From contig CM028335.1 in the NCBI GenBank assembly GCA_016647705.1, positions 17,195,905 to 17,259,904 on the forward strand: a stretch of DNA of 64,000 bases. The letters are read 5' to 3'. The stretch is from Eucommia ulmoides. Taxonomy: Eukaryota > Streptophyta > Magnoliopsida > Garryales > Eucommiaceae. The position numbers were made by a program, and so were the translations under genes. Positions 1-10,997 of the stretch are shown one piece after another. The notes under the pieces were generated by a model. It was not told the origin of the DNA. It did not search any database and was given only the letters and a program-made list of their open reading frames with translations. Position 1 is the stretch's first letter. The number at the start of each line of letters is the position of its first letter.

Positions 1-2423
1 AACAGTATGATATTCTTTCATCTATTTCTATTAGGGTTCCATTCGAAGACGAATGCCCTTATAGTGCCAAAGATGATGAAATATGCCTCTTTGTGTGGAT
101 GTTCGTACGGACTCACACTTTCTTTCACTCATTTTCTCCATAATCTTTTTCGTCAATTAGAGATTACCTCTGCCCAATTAACCCCCACTGGCTTCCGTCA
201 GATCATAGGAGATATTGTTATTTCTCAAGTGAATAACGTTATCCTCATTGTAGATATGATTTGGAGTATTAGTTTCTTTACATTTCTTTCCGACATTGAG
301 AGATTTTATTACTCCACCATTAAGAGGTTCTCATTCCTTATTGACATTCCTTCTATGGTGAAAGGAGATTGGCTAAGGCGATACCTCTTCTTCTAAGGTA
401 GTTGAGTGTTTTTTTCCTAATGAAATAGGGTAGTCTCCAGTTGTGTTGAAGTATTTTAACCACCTGAGTAATTTTCTTTACTTATGATTTCTTTGCAATT
501 GAACTCATGAGTTTTGCTATAATAGCCTTCTTGGATTGTCTGATACAGGTAAAGAAACTTATAGAAGTCTTAGCCTTACACCCAAAGTTAAGAACAAATC
601 GAGGAGGCTCCTGGTTTTAGGAAGGAAGTCTCGCAAGGTTCCTGCTTCCCACGCATTTATTCCACCGGTAATAAATGAATCTAAATTCAATCGTCTGCAA
701 GAGGTGCCAATTGGGAGAAAGAGAAAAAGACCTGCTAACAAGTCATCTGGGCCATCTGGATAGTCAACACCTCAGCCTACTGCACAGGTCACTACCAGGC
801 CTACAGTTCCACCTGTTGTTCAGCCGATTATTCAAGTCGCTGCTAGGCCTGTAGTTCAGCTTACTGCAGTTCGACCAGTGGCTACCCGTTCTCGTCTTAT
901 TCTTTTTGGAGATTCTGACTCTGATGAAGATTCTCAATCATTGAGAAGACGCCGCTGTGGGGGTTCTCTCTATGCAAGTTCCTTTAACCCAAGTTCCATT
1001 ACCTACAAAAATTAAGGGGTTGAAGCATGTCACTCGTGCAGCTGGGGTTTCCATCAACCATGCTGCAGAGCTTGTTTCAACAAGCAATCAGCCACCTCTC
1101 CTTACTACAATTTCTTTCAGTCAAAGGACGTCTACTTCGCCAAGTAGCTGTGGCATATCTCGTGAGCAAGTGTGCCACTTATTAAAGAAAGTAGGCCCCT
1201 CAATTCCCAACCGCTCGGAGATCTTTAAAAATTCCATTAAAACCTTGTTTGAGTTGTCTTGGGACAAGAGTAGGGGAAAGATTGGGCATCTCAGCCAGGC
1301 TCAGCTCTTCAAGACCCTTGTCGACATGTTCCTTCAGGTAATTGTCTTTATATTCAATAGGTTTTGGAATTTTTGAGTTGTTTCGTTGGTTTCAGATCAA
1401 TTGCCATTGTTTTACAGCGCATCCATATTTCTTCTACGCTAGCAAAAAGTTCTAATGATATGGTTGAGTTGAATACTCAGATCATGCATCAGTTAACTGA
1501 ATCCAATTGGGAAGAGGTCCTTCGTGTTCTTCAGGAACAGAAGATCTCTTTTGAGACAAACTTGGCACTAGCAAGGTCGTCTTAAGAGAAGTTCGAAGTT
1601 GAGCTACGCGCCACGAATGCACAACGTGAAACACTGCAGAAGAACAACGAGTTGTTCCTTATAGAGGGAAACAGGTTTCAAGAAGATAACTCTACTCTAA
1701 AGAAAGAGGTCTTTGTTTTAAAGGAGGAGGTCAGCTCAGTCAAAGATAGATTTTCTGAGGGTTGACCTGCAGAGCAAAGATGCCGCCTTTCAATCTAAGG
1801 ATAATACTCTTTAGGGCAGAGACGATGTCCTCCAACGCTTAGAGAGAGAAAAGGGCCAAATCTTTACTAAGCTGAACAAGGAGAAGCTCAAGTCTGATGG
1901 GCTGGAGCTCAAGGCTACCAATCTAATACAGACGGTGGAGAAACTAACAGCAGAGATGGCGGCGAGGAAGAAAGAGAATAAAGACACGATCGATCAACTC
2001 TGGGCACAATTAAACTCTATGTCAAAGAATATTTAGTTGGTGGGACATCGTCATTGCAAGGGTCTGGTAGTAAGGGAGCATCCAGAGATCGACTTATCCT
2101 TCTTAGAAAGAGAGCTAGAGAAAGAAATAAAGGAAGAATACGTTGCTATTGAGGGGGAAGAAAGTGCTGACGCTGAATAAGATACACCTTGTGTTGAAGG
2201 TGAAGTGTCTCCTTTAGAAATCGTCACATCAACGGCTGAGGTGCCTATAGCCAACTCAGATCCAAGCTCTTCTAGCCAACTCAACTATGATCCAGTTCAT
2301 TCTTCAATGCTACAGTCCTCAATTCAGCCAACAGATAATGGTCAAGCCTATGCTCTGCCTGGTGATGATGCCTCTACTCTTGTTAGTCTTCAGATCTCTA
2401 GCCATCTAAACATTGTAGATTAG
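1..2423 (+). pseudogene. antisense extra gene of T1, 'putative gypsy type transposon' (PF04195-like) domain plus coiled coil
   Basis: The plus-strand trace begins in a domain with the pattern GCSYGLTLSFTHFLHNLF, then QLTPTGFRQIIGDI, which resembles the plant 'putative gypsy type transposon' domain (PF04195) as I remember it. After a basic Ser/Pro-rich linker (about 540-960) comes a long Glu/Lys/Gln-rich stretch (about 1420-2030) with heptad-like spacing, a likely coiled coil, and an acidic Ser-rich tail ending at 2423. It runs opposite to T1's gag-pol and lies between pol and the missing 3' LTR, the place where Tat elements are known to carry an antisense ORF. The function of these proteins is unknown. 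The trace is broken, with several breaks. Confidence 0.6.
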
Positions 2424-2639
2424 AGTACCATACCCTGATTTGACAATTTGTCTTTTTAATTTTTTAATGCCTGCATTTTCATCTGTAATGATGACTTTTT
2501 TTTTTTTTTTGTAATTAAGACCTGTTAAACAGTAGTCGCCAATTAATATTTGAAATACACTGCCATGATTGCAATACGTCTTTCGTCAGCGCACGTCACT
2601 TATAAATCCATATTTTTTAGGATTCGTTTACATTTCTCT

Positions 2640-3250
2640 GCTATTTTTCTCTTCATTGGTTTGGATATTTAAAGCCAAACCATGCGTTGATGTTCCACAC
2701 ATACCCAACACTTTTTATTTATTTGTTTAAGTTTTCGCATAGTCTTTTCTTCTTTTCTCTTACTCATCCCTTACTATTGCAACGATGTCGTCACCGTCCT
2801 TCTCTTTTTAGGTTATACAACAAGAAAGGCCGCATGAGATTGAGTTGGGTAAAAACTTTTGAGCTTTGATGACAATGGCGGAGACACTCTCCGACGAGCA
2901 CCCTCGTCTCTAAGCACTTGAAGATGCTTATGCCATCTTCTACGCTATGGAGGTTGCTCACTTTCGTGCCATCTCCTAGCTCTAGGAACTCAGGGACCAA
3001 TTAAAGAGGTAAGAGAAGGAGGTTCAAGCTGTCTGGTTACTTGCATTTCCATAAGGAATATGCCAATGCGATGAAGGAGAAGCGAGAAAAGCTCTAGGAG
3101 AAAAAAAATATGAGAGTTGGTCCGCAAGATTAACTGATAAAAAGAGCACGACTTCTACCATTCCAAATCGGATTCTGAAGGGTTAGGTCCTCTCCCTTCT
3201 CCTTGGTCGGATTGATTCCACCCATTTAGCCCTGATTTCATCAAAGAAGT
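2640..3250 (+). pseudogene. further trace of the T1 antisense gene region
   Basis: Short plus-strand stretches here read as Glu/Arg/Ala-rich coiled-coil-like sequence (for example around 2870-3000) and stop near 3250. They may be a second, diverged copy or the tail of the same extra gene. The 200 bases before it (2430-2640) are AT-rich with a poly-T run and show nothing else. It is broken, with several breaks. Assignment rests mainly on position and composition. Confidence 0.3.
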
Positions 3251-3785
3251 TTTCAGACTTTTGAAGTGAACAATTTTCTGTTCTTTTTTCTTTTTTTCTT
3301 TTTTTGTATGATGAACAATCTTCTATTCTTTCTCTTGTTTTTATTTTGTAATGATGTACCCCCTCTTTCTTTTTGTGAATACAAAAAAAATGGGGTCTGG
3401 TATTTGTGTTGCTGTTGTGTTGTTCGTTTGTTCTTTTGCCTACCCTCCTTCATAACTTGGTAGTATACGAAGCTAATTATGAACCAACTTAGACTTTTGG
3501 CTAGAATAAACCAGGTATTTGAACACGAACTTTCATTCATAGTAAGCAAATTCATTAAAACAAGATAAAACAGATTTTACCATCACAAGAATCATTCCAT
3601 TGAGAATTTCTCTTTCGTCTTGTTTTATTACATCATTCTTAAGATATTGTTTTTTTCTAGTCTTGAACTTATTACTCATTGCCATAAAGTCATTGTAGGA
3701 GTTTATTTGGTGATTAATAAGTCTATTATGGTTACACTCAGTTCTAAACACTAAATGTATCAATTGGTGAACTGATCTTCTCAAC
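3251..3785. other. AT-rich, pyrimidine-tract spacer, no gene seen
   Basis: It contains long T/C-rich runs (about 3270-3345 and 3360-3450) followed by plain AT-rich sequence. Open frames here are low-complexity Phe/Leu or Lys/Arg runs on the two strands and are not believable as genes. It lies between T1's antisense gene and the tandem array. Confidence 0.5.
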
Positions 3786-4260
3786 TCCCTTACAGTTAAC
3801 CTCAGTTACTAGATGTTTCTTGGGTGAGCTGGTATGCTCTATGAGTGAGTTGATCTGCTCTGCTCATTTCAGATGAGTGAGCTGATTTGCTCTTGCTCTG
3901 TAAGTGAGCTGATTCGCTCTACTCACTTTTAATATTACACTTAGTTTTTTTTCACACTAAATGTTTTGTGAGTAAGCTGATTTTCTTTGCTCTGTGAGTG
4001 AGTGAGCTGATCTGCTCTGCTTTGCAAGGGAGTGAGCTGATATGCTATACTTTGTGAGGGAGTGAGTTGCTCTGCTTTGCTCACTTTTGATTCATGCTTA
4101 GTTTTTCCACACTAAATGTTTTGTGAGTGAGCTGATCTATTCTGCTTATTTTTGAATGAATGAGCTGGCATGCTCTGCTCTGTGAGTGAGTGAGTTGATT
4201 TACTCTGCTCTATGAACAAGTGAGCTAATCTTCTCTGCTCACTTTTGATTTACCCTTAGT
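3786..4260. repeat. degenerate tandem array, GTGAGTGAGCTGATCTGCTC unit
   Basis: A unit of about 25-30 bases built on GTGAGTGAGCTGATCTGCTC recurs with variation more than ten times. Longer spacers containing TTAGTTTTTTTCACACTAAATGTTTTGTGAG-like text recur every 130-180 bases, so there is a higher-order period too. It lies between T1's integrase and its antisense gene. Fast-changing tandem repeats in this position are known for Tat-lineage elements. Confidence 0.8.
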
Positions 4261-4262
4261 GT

Positions 4263-4263
<1 letters not shown>

Positions 4264-4299
<36 letters not shown>
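4264..4299. repeat. poly-T run, 36 bases
   Basis: An uninterrupted run of 36 T closes the tandem array on its right side. It lies in T1's untranslated zone. It could be simple slippage or the tail of a small retroposed copy; no such copy is recognisable beside it. Confidence 0.9.
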
Positions 4300-4396
4300 C
4301 ATACTAAGTTTTTGTGTACTTAGTTTTAATCCAAACTTGACAAAATAAGTGTATACAATATTTTAAATGAAGAGAAACTTTATTTAGTTACTTCAT

Positions 4397-5470
4397 TCAA
4401 TGAATGTTTCCCATAGAGATGAACAAACATAAATTTTCAAAGTCCAACGAAAAAACATGAAAATTAAAAAAAACAAGACACCTTATACGAAATACTTTCG
4501 CAAGTGTGAGATGTTCCATGGCTTTGGGATTGCCATGCCATCCTGGTTTTCCAGTTAGTTGGTACCTAGCTCGTTTACTTTGGTTATTCGGTAGGGTCCT
4601 TCTCATTGGGGGCTGGTTTCCCAAACGAGCCTCTGGGTAATGCGGCATCACTCTTCTGAGTACTAGCTCTCCTAATACAAAGTGTCTTGAATGTACGGCA
4701 TGGTTGAACGTCTTTGCCATTTTTGACTTATAGGCCACCGTCCTCATTTATGTCTTGTCACGTTTCTCTTCCAACTGGTCCTTTTCTTGTCGTATGGCTT
4801 CTTCATTTTTCACAAGGTTAATTACACCATCTCACTTTGATGGCAACCCAATCTCCACTGGGACTACAACTTTAGTGCTATAAGTCATAGAGAATGGTGT
4901 TTCTCTTGTGGTTGATGTTGGTGTTGTCCGGTAAGCCCACAAGACTCCTGGTAGTTCTTCTACCCACTTGCCTTTGGCATCGTCTAATTGAGTGCTTTCT
5001 TGATGGAACGATTTATCGCCTCAGCTTGACCATTGGCTTGGGGATATACCGGGTTTGACGTCCGGTGTTGAATCTTTAATTCTTCATACATCCATGCAAC
5101 CTTGACGCTGGTGAATAGGGTTCCATTATCAGATGCCAGTATTGTTGGAATGCCGAAATGATCGATCACATTTTTCCAAAGGAAGTTTGTCACTTTCTTT
5201 TCTCCTATTGTCACGAAGCTTTCAGCTTCAAACCACTTCATAAAGTAGTCGATTACTACAAGTAAGTACTTCTTATTCCCTAGTGCTAGAGTAAACGACC
5301 CTAGTACGTCCATCCCCCATTGAGCAAATGACCATGGGTTGAATATCGGTGTCTGTTCTTGATCTGAGACTTTGACGTTATTTGAGAACCGTTAGCACTT
5401 GTCACATCTCTTGATGTATTCCTATATATTACTACACATTTTTGGCTAATCATAACCAATTATGAGTGCC
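4397..5470 (-). pseudogene. T1 integrase trace
   Basis: The frame at 4984-5313 reads as a retroviral-type integrase core: MDVLGSFTLALGNKKYLLVV with the first catalytic Asp, then ILASDNGTLFTS with the second, and a PQANGQAEAINRSIKKAL block with the catalytic Glu. To its right (5320-5460) the spacing of a zinc-binding head is still recognisable. To its left (4397-4750) is a basic C-terminal region with the pattern HSRHFVLGELVLRR. Integrase inserts the DNA copy into the genome. As part of T1 it is broken, with several breaks. Confidence 0.8.
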
Positions 5471-5649
5471 TTGTGTGCCAAGGTTCTTCTTCCTTGATGA
5501 TTTCCACAAACCCCCTCGTGAATCTCTTGTAGGACATAGGTGGTCTCCTATAGCCCTAAACAAAGTAATAGAAGTTGGGAAAAAGATCTTTTATACAGTT
5601 TATCATTGGTCAACACATACCTTAACACTTTGTACAAGATCTTTTGGGT

Positions 5650-6206
5650 TGATTCTTTATCGTCTGGTAGAGTTCATTCCCTTAGATATTGAACTAAAGG
5701 GGTTCTCCAGTCTTCTTTCTAATTTAGTTTGCCTATGAATGCGCAAAGGTTGGATGATGCTACTATCAATGGTTGCTAAAGGGGAATTAGTTTTCTCATT
5801 TTCAACTCTTGGGATAGCTTTAAACTTGTAGCTTCGGAGTGAGGTGGTTAATTCTTTTACTTTCTCCATATAAAGGCGTAACCTTTCTTTATTCACCGTT
5901 TACACTCTGTTTATCTGGTTGATTACCAGTTGGGAGTGTGATCTCACCTCCTAATTTTGAGCTTTTAATCCTTTGGCGAGAGTCAGCCCAATGATTACTA
6001 CTTCATACTCTACTTCGTTGTTGGAGGTTAAAAAACCAAGTTGCAGAACTCTTTCTAGCTAATCTCTTTCTGGTATTTTTAGGACTATGTCTACATCACA
6101 TCCCTTCATGTTTGAAGCTCTATCGACCCATAGTTTCCACAACGTAATCAACTGATCAGGGCATTCTCCATCTTCTGTTACTACTTCGCCTGGAGGAGTT
6201 AGCTAG
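5650..6206 (-). pseudogene. T1 second (archaeal-like) RNase H trace
   Basis: Minus-strand text includes VIIGLTLAKGLKAQN, SQLVINQINRV and YMEKVKELTTSLRSYKFKAIPR. This is the pattern of the extra RNase H that Tat-lineage elements carry between the usual RT-RNase H and integrase, and it is the main reason for placing T1 in Tat. It abuts element A on its right. The trace is broken, with several breaks. Confidence 0.7.
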
Positions 6207-6211
6207 CAATG

Positions 6212-7523
6212 AAATCTGTATTTTTTTTATGTTTTAATTCGTTTTTATTTATTTTTGTTCAAAGTAGGGGTTAGGAGCAAAAATAGACAAAAAACAATTA
6301 AATCGGTCGGAAATCAGTAGAAAAACGATGAAGAGGATCAAAAAATTAAGCAGCAGTTTCACCGCTGCAGTGGTGAAACAACAGAGAGATTAGAAACTTT
6401 CTAATCGCTCAACTCTGCAGCGATGAAAGAGAAAAATGCCACTGACTGTCCACCGTTGCAGCCATCAAGCCCACCACTACAGCGGTGAGCCTTCGGACAT
6501 ACCCACCGCTACAGCGATGAAGTCTCTGTTGTAAAGTTTTTTTTAGATATTTTCTTAGATATTTTTGTTTCTTTCCCTATTCCATCCATTCCCCACTTTT
6601 GAGAAGAACATCTTAGAACACTTTAGGAGTATTTTTGAAAGCTCTCAACCAACCAAAGAGGAAAAACACAATTGGAGAAGAGGAAACAAGATCAGAGCAA
6701 TTTTTACGGACGCCACCTTTACATAACAACTATTCTCACTTGTTTCCCTATTTATTCTTAACTCATTTTTTGTTGTTGTATCATGTATATATGGATTATT
6801 GTTGAATATATGGCTATGGACAAGAGCTAAACGTTGATTATCTATGGGATTGATATAATTTACTGATATACGTTGTTTGTTTGAATCCGTATTTCATTAA
6901 CAGTTATTCTTTCCTATTTGATTGTATTTACTGTTCTTTCACTTCATTTATATGCTTGTTAAGATATATTGAGAAATCGGAGTTTGATAATTGGGAGAGG
7001 TAACCTCGAATTCGGATTAGAGTTTAAACACAACGCGGCGATCTAATGACTCGGGAGGGTATTAGAAGGTGTGTAATTCGTGAGGTTGCAGTCAGACTCA
7101 TGTGACCAAGTGTCACACAGACACTCGAGGGGGCTTTGGCATTGACGCGAAATCGCATATTCATTCACTTTATACTCGAAAAAAGTAGTGAGTGAATTTT
7201 CGGTACCTAGATTGTCAGATAGGTTGAATACCGTTAATGTAAACTAGATTAGATCAAACACGTATAAGTAAATGAAGTTAATCCCTAGATGATCTATTCT
7301 CATATAATATATTTAGTATTATAGTTTAATTAATTTTTAATTTAGTATATTATTTATAAAAACAAAAACCCAATTTTTATCACCTAAATAAACTTCGGTT
7401 ATGATAATCGAGGTACTTAGCTACAATTTAATCCAATCCCTGTAGATACGATAACCCTTCTCATTCACTATTCTATAAAACTTGACATGTACACTTGCAT
7501 AGTGACGTATTATTCCGCTACCA
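6212..7523 (+). repeat. LTR of element A (partial)
   Basis: It aligns by eye with the LTRs of B and E. From left to right: a T-rich start, a CTGCAG/CTACAG palindrome cluster (6355-6530), the CGGTGAAGT-type promoter zone, one copy of the 'ACTCGGGAGGGT … GTGAGTGAATTTTC' unit (about 7040-7210), an AT-rich stretch, and the end ATTCCGCTACCA next to the primer site. Confidence 0.75.
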
Positions 7524-7530
7524 AGTTTTT

Positions 7531-7550
7531 TGGCGCCGTTGCCGGGGAAT
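7531..7550 (+). other. primer-binding site of A, tRNA-Asp type
   Basis: TGGCGCCGTTGCCGGGGAAT follows the LTR end after a short T-rich spacer. Athila-lineage elements are known to use this tRNA-Asp-complementary sequence to start minus-strand DNA synthesis. It is the best-preserved primer site in the window. Confidence 0.85.
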
Positions 7551-7660
7551 CGTTTTTAGATTGTTGTTGATCTTGTGAGTAAGTAACTTGATTTTAATTT
7601 AGATATTTATTTTATTTATAATTTTTGTTGTAGTTTGTTTTTCCTGTTGGGTACTTGAAG

Positions 7661-8668
7661 ATGTTAGATCAACAAGTACTGTTGCATTTCTTTCAACGAG
7701 ATTTTGAGCTGTTTTATTGCGCTAGAGATCTATACAAGGAGTTTCTTATTTGGTTTCCGAACCATCGTTTTCTAAGGAAGTGTCAATTACTGAACTTTCT
7801 CAATGGGTTACAAACTGCAACAAGAAACTGGGTAGAAGGAGGAAACGGTACCACCTCTTTCGACCAATTAATCGCAAACAAGGCCTATTGGGTACTGGAA
7901 GACATGACAGAGCTTGATTTTCAGAGTTAGAATTATTCAATAAGCTACCAAAGTTTGGGAGATAGTTCCACCATTTCGGTGCCATGGATGGACATCCTGA
8001 ACCAACAGGTGGAGTGTTCCCCCACCTTGGAAGAAATGTTCGCTAAATTTATGGGGAAAACTCAAGCTTTCTAGAGAAAAAAAAATGATCGGATCAATGA
8101 GTATGAGGATCATTTTGATAATATTGAGACAACCTGCGCTGAAATTGATACAATCGTAATGTTTATTCAGACGCAAATCGGTTAGATAATCTGCTTTATT
8201 GAGACTGAGTCAGAAGTGGTGGCACTGAGAGACAGAAACACCACATTCAGTGAAAGCCACCACGAGGAACCGGATACAAACGGGAAGAACTTGGGTTCAT
8301 ATATTAAAGATGATTCGAAAGAGGACGAGGCTCAAGAATTATTTATAGATGATAAACCAGAAGAAGATTTTGAGTACTCACCTCTTGAGATCCATGTTGT
8401 GATGCCACCCCCGATCCAAGACAATCACATCTATGAAGATCCGATGTGGCTCACTTATCATTTCTCACTTTCAACTCTGTTCATTCAGGGCAACCAAGCA
8501 CATAAGACAGAGCTAAATCAAGTTGAGAGTTTGAGCCATATATTACCACATCTCGCCAGTCTTGAGGGAGTTCTGAATCAAGACACGTATATGGTGTTGT
8601 ATGGTACATACTACGGGCAGAAGCCGCTCTTTGATGAGTCCTTATCTGTGTCAGGTCGAGGACAATAA
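7661..8668 (+). pseudogene. A: short gag-derived reading frame (trace)
   Basis: The start ATG is chosen because MLDQQVLLHFFQ is the same opening as in C (MLDQRVLMQFFQ), D (MVDQQVLLQFFQ) and E. The first part matches the middle of Athila gag (compare QFRQRDCEPLFEAWERFK in B). A gag-like stretch with TQIG follows, then a segment not seen in B's gag, containing EDPMWLTYH and VLYGTYYGQKPLFDESL. It ends just before hairpin 1. The product would be a small gag-like protein of unknown role. The trace is broken, with a few breaks. Confidence 0.65.
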
Positions 8669-8679
8669 ACCAAGTGCTT

Positions 8680-8697
8680 CTTGGGAGGCAACCCAAG
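8680..8697 (+). other. hairpin 1 (HP1) of A
   Basis: CTTGGG (8680-8685) pairs with CCCAAG (8692-8697) around the loop AGGCAA. It lies just after the stop of the short frame. The same hairpin stands at the same place in C, D and E. Confidence 0.7.
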
Positions 8698-8733
8698 TCT
8701 AAAATAAATTAAATACATCACCGCTGACTTCGT

Positions 8734-8760
8734 TTGGAGGCAAGATTATCTCGCCTCCAA
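8734..8760 (+). other. hairpin 2 (HP2) of A
   Basis: TTGGAGGCAAGA (8734-8745) faces TCTCGCCTCCAA (8749-8760): a 12-base stem with one mismatch and a 3-base loop. It is followed by GGTACGTGTTCTAAACCC, which is also conserved in B and D. See the matching hairpins in B, C, D and E. Confidence 0.75.
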
Positions 8761-10251
8761 GGTACGTGTTCTAAACCCCTTTCGTCGTCATACTTTATTT
8801 CTATTGTTGAGTTCAATGCTGGGTCATTGTGGACACTGTCCGTTTTAAGTTTGGGGGTGATATGTAGTATGCTATTATGTTTTATTGTTGTTAGTTATAT
8901 AGTTTAAATGTTTTATTGTTGAACTGTATGCATGCTTGTTTAGCTTAGTATTAGTATATTTATGTTTGTAGTATGTTTGTTGTTATTGTGTGCTGAGTTT
9001 TGTAGTTCATTTGGGCCATTACCTAATGATGAGTTTATCCCTTAGTTGTTTATCGCGGTCATGCGTAATGCCCATTCATGTGTGTTTGTGTGATTGACGT
9101 TTCGTTTTAGTAAAAGTTATTGTGGATCCTAATTTGCATGATCACTTCAACTCAATGTACTAGCTATCTAATTGATTTGATGCTAATTATCCGTTAGCCA
9201 AGTTCATGACAATAAGAATTCTAGAACCTGATTTAGGGGAAATTCGAGGTGAAATCCTAGGTGAGGTAATTCAGGAGATATGATTTAGGCATTCATTTTG
9301 ATCACTTGAGCCTTTAAAGCTTACCATATAATATCATTTATCCCTCGTTACCATATAGAAGGATGTAAGCCATATCAATTCTGAACACGTAACAAATCCC
9401 CTGGCCAATTAAAACTTTTCCAAACCTTTATCTCTAAACCTAAGGCACAAATCGAGTGAAATCAAGTTAGCGTTTGTTATACTACTTGAAGTGAGCAATT
9501 GGGTTTTGGGCGAACTATTGATTGGTTCGGTATTTGAGTACTCATTTATCATTTTTCTATCGTATTTTCACACTAGTCAAATTGTAACAAATCAAATAAG
9601 TTTGGGGGTGTGTTTGTTAAAAAAAGAAAAGAATAAATATAGTTTTATTTTTGTTTTGTCTTAACAAGTGAGTACTACATTTTCAAATATAATTTCAAGA
9701 TTGTTTCAAATTAATCTTTGGGGTTGTGATTAAGCCAAGCGTTGTGCCTCGGGTATCGTTAAGTTGATAACGTTAACCTTTTTTTATATTCCTGATATAC
9801 CCTTGGCCATTTTTCAAAAACCGAACCAAGTCCTATTGATCTTTTTGAATTTCCAAGCCTACGTTAGTGGATAGTAGAACCCCGTTTGGCATATAGATTT
9901 CCTATACCTTTTTGGTTTTAGTCATGAACTTTGTTGGTGGATAATCCAATCCGGTCTGTGGATGATTGTATGATTGAGTTTTCGCACACACACACTTGAA
10001 CAAGATCTAGAATGACGCTTACTAATATTGAATGTTGAAATTCTAAAACACCACATAGTGCATTTTACTCATGAAATCGATATGATTGGGGGCTGATGAG
10101 GGAGAACTTTTTGGTCGTTAGATGAATTTCAAAACTTACACGTTATTTTTTTAGTTCGTTTGTGTTTTTCGTTTTTAGTAATTAAATTCGTTAATTGTTG
10201 TGGTAGTTTATTTTATTACGTGGGTGTTTTGCTCGAGGACTAGCAAAATTC
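8761..10251 (+). other. A: conserved noncoding 3' block
   Basis: There is no believable reading frame. The block shares many landmarks with B, C, D and E in the same order: the TGGACACTG…AAGTTTGGGGGTG motif, GGTCATGCGTAATGCCCAT-type text, a GATTCTAGAACCTGATTT…GAGGTGAAATCCTAGGTGAGG stretch, a second AAGTTTGGGGGTGTG motif (near 9598), and a final GGGTGTTTTGCTCGAGGAC motif. This is the 3' untranslated zone of the family. Confidence 0.7.
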
Positions 10252-10252
10252 C

Positions 10253-10960
10253 AATGCCTCAGGTGGTCTTTTTTCTCAGAGCTTTTGACTAGCATATCGT
10301 CTATGTAGACCTCCATGGTTACTCAAATTTATTCTCGGAGTATACGGTTCACCAGTCGTTGATAGGTAGTTCCTGCATTTCTAAAACCAAATGGCATTAC
10401 TTTGTAATAGTATGTACCTCTTGGAGTGATGAACGTCGTTTCTTCCTTTTCTTTCTCATCAATCAGGATTTGATTATAGCGTGAGTAAGCATCCATCATG
10501 GTAAGCCATTTATGCCATGCTGCTGTGTTTACCATTCGGTCTATCCTTGGCATTGGGTAATAGTCTTTTGGGCATACTTGGTTGAGGTCAGTGAAGTCCA
10601 CGCACATTCTCTACTTCCCATTCTTCTTCTTAAAAGGAACAGGGTTGGCTAACCAATTTAGGTATATCACCTCCCTTATGTGGCCAATTACGAACAACCT
10701 CTGCACTTCAGATTCGATCATCTTTTCATTTTTAGGGCTAAATGTCCTTTTCTTCTGCCTGACCGGTGGGTAAGATTGGAGATGTCAAGCTGGTGGACTA
10801 CCGCATCAGAGCTGATCCCTTTTATGTCTTCTGGAGCCCAAGCGAACACGTCTTGGTTTTCCTCAAGTAGCTTTTGGATCTCCTCTGCTTTAGTCTAGCT
10901 TAGGGATTCTCCTATCATCAGCTTCTGTGCTCCTTGTTTGAAGGTAATTCCCCATACTTT
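10253..10960 (-). pseudogene. T1 reverse transcriptase trace
   Basis: The best part (10329-10607) reads MCVDFTDLNQVCPKDYYPMP, YSRYNQILIDEKEKEETTF and MPFGFRNAGTTYQRLVN, the standard Ty3/gypsy RT blocks; a YIDDMLVKSS-type catalytic box lies next to element A. The less clear N-terminal part lies to the right, up to about 10960. RT copies the element's RNA into DNA. Part of broken T1. Confidence 0.85.
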
Positions 10961-10997
10961 CTCAGTAGGTTGGAGAACACTAGGGTGCTTTCTAAAA

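Larger units (their letters stand above)
6212..10251 (+). mobile_element. non-autonomous Athila-related element A, nested in T1
   Basis: The plus-strand order is partial LTR (6212-7523), primer site (7531-7550), short gag-derived frame (about 7661-8668), two hairpins, and a 1.5-kb noncoding 3' block ending at the conserved CTCGAGGACTAGCAAAATTC. T1 RNase H text lies on the left and T1 RT text on the right, both on the minus strand, so A interrupts T1. No pol is present. One LTR is seen and the element is incomplete. It belongs to the same family as C, D and E and is younger than T1. Confidence 0.8.

Noticed and set aside
7531-7550. tRNA gene
   Set aside because: Only the 3' tRNA-complementary stretch is present, as expected for a primer site; no cloverleaf surrounds it.
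6207-10256. CAATG on both sides of element A as a target duplication
   Set aside because: It is only five bases, A lacks normal LTR ends at both sides, and the flanks do not otherwise behave like a simple insertion site; chance is likely.
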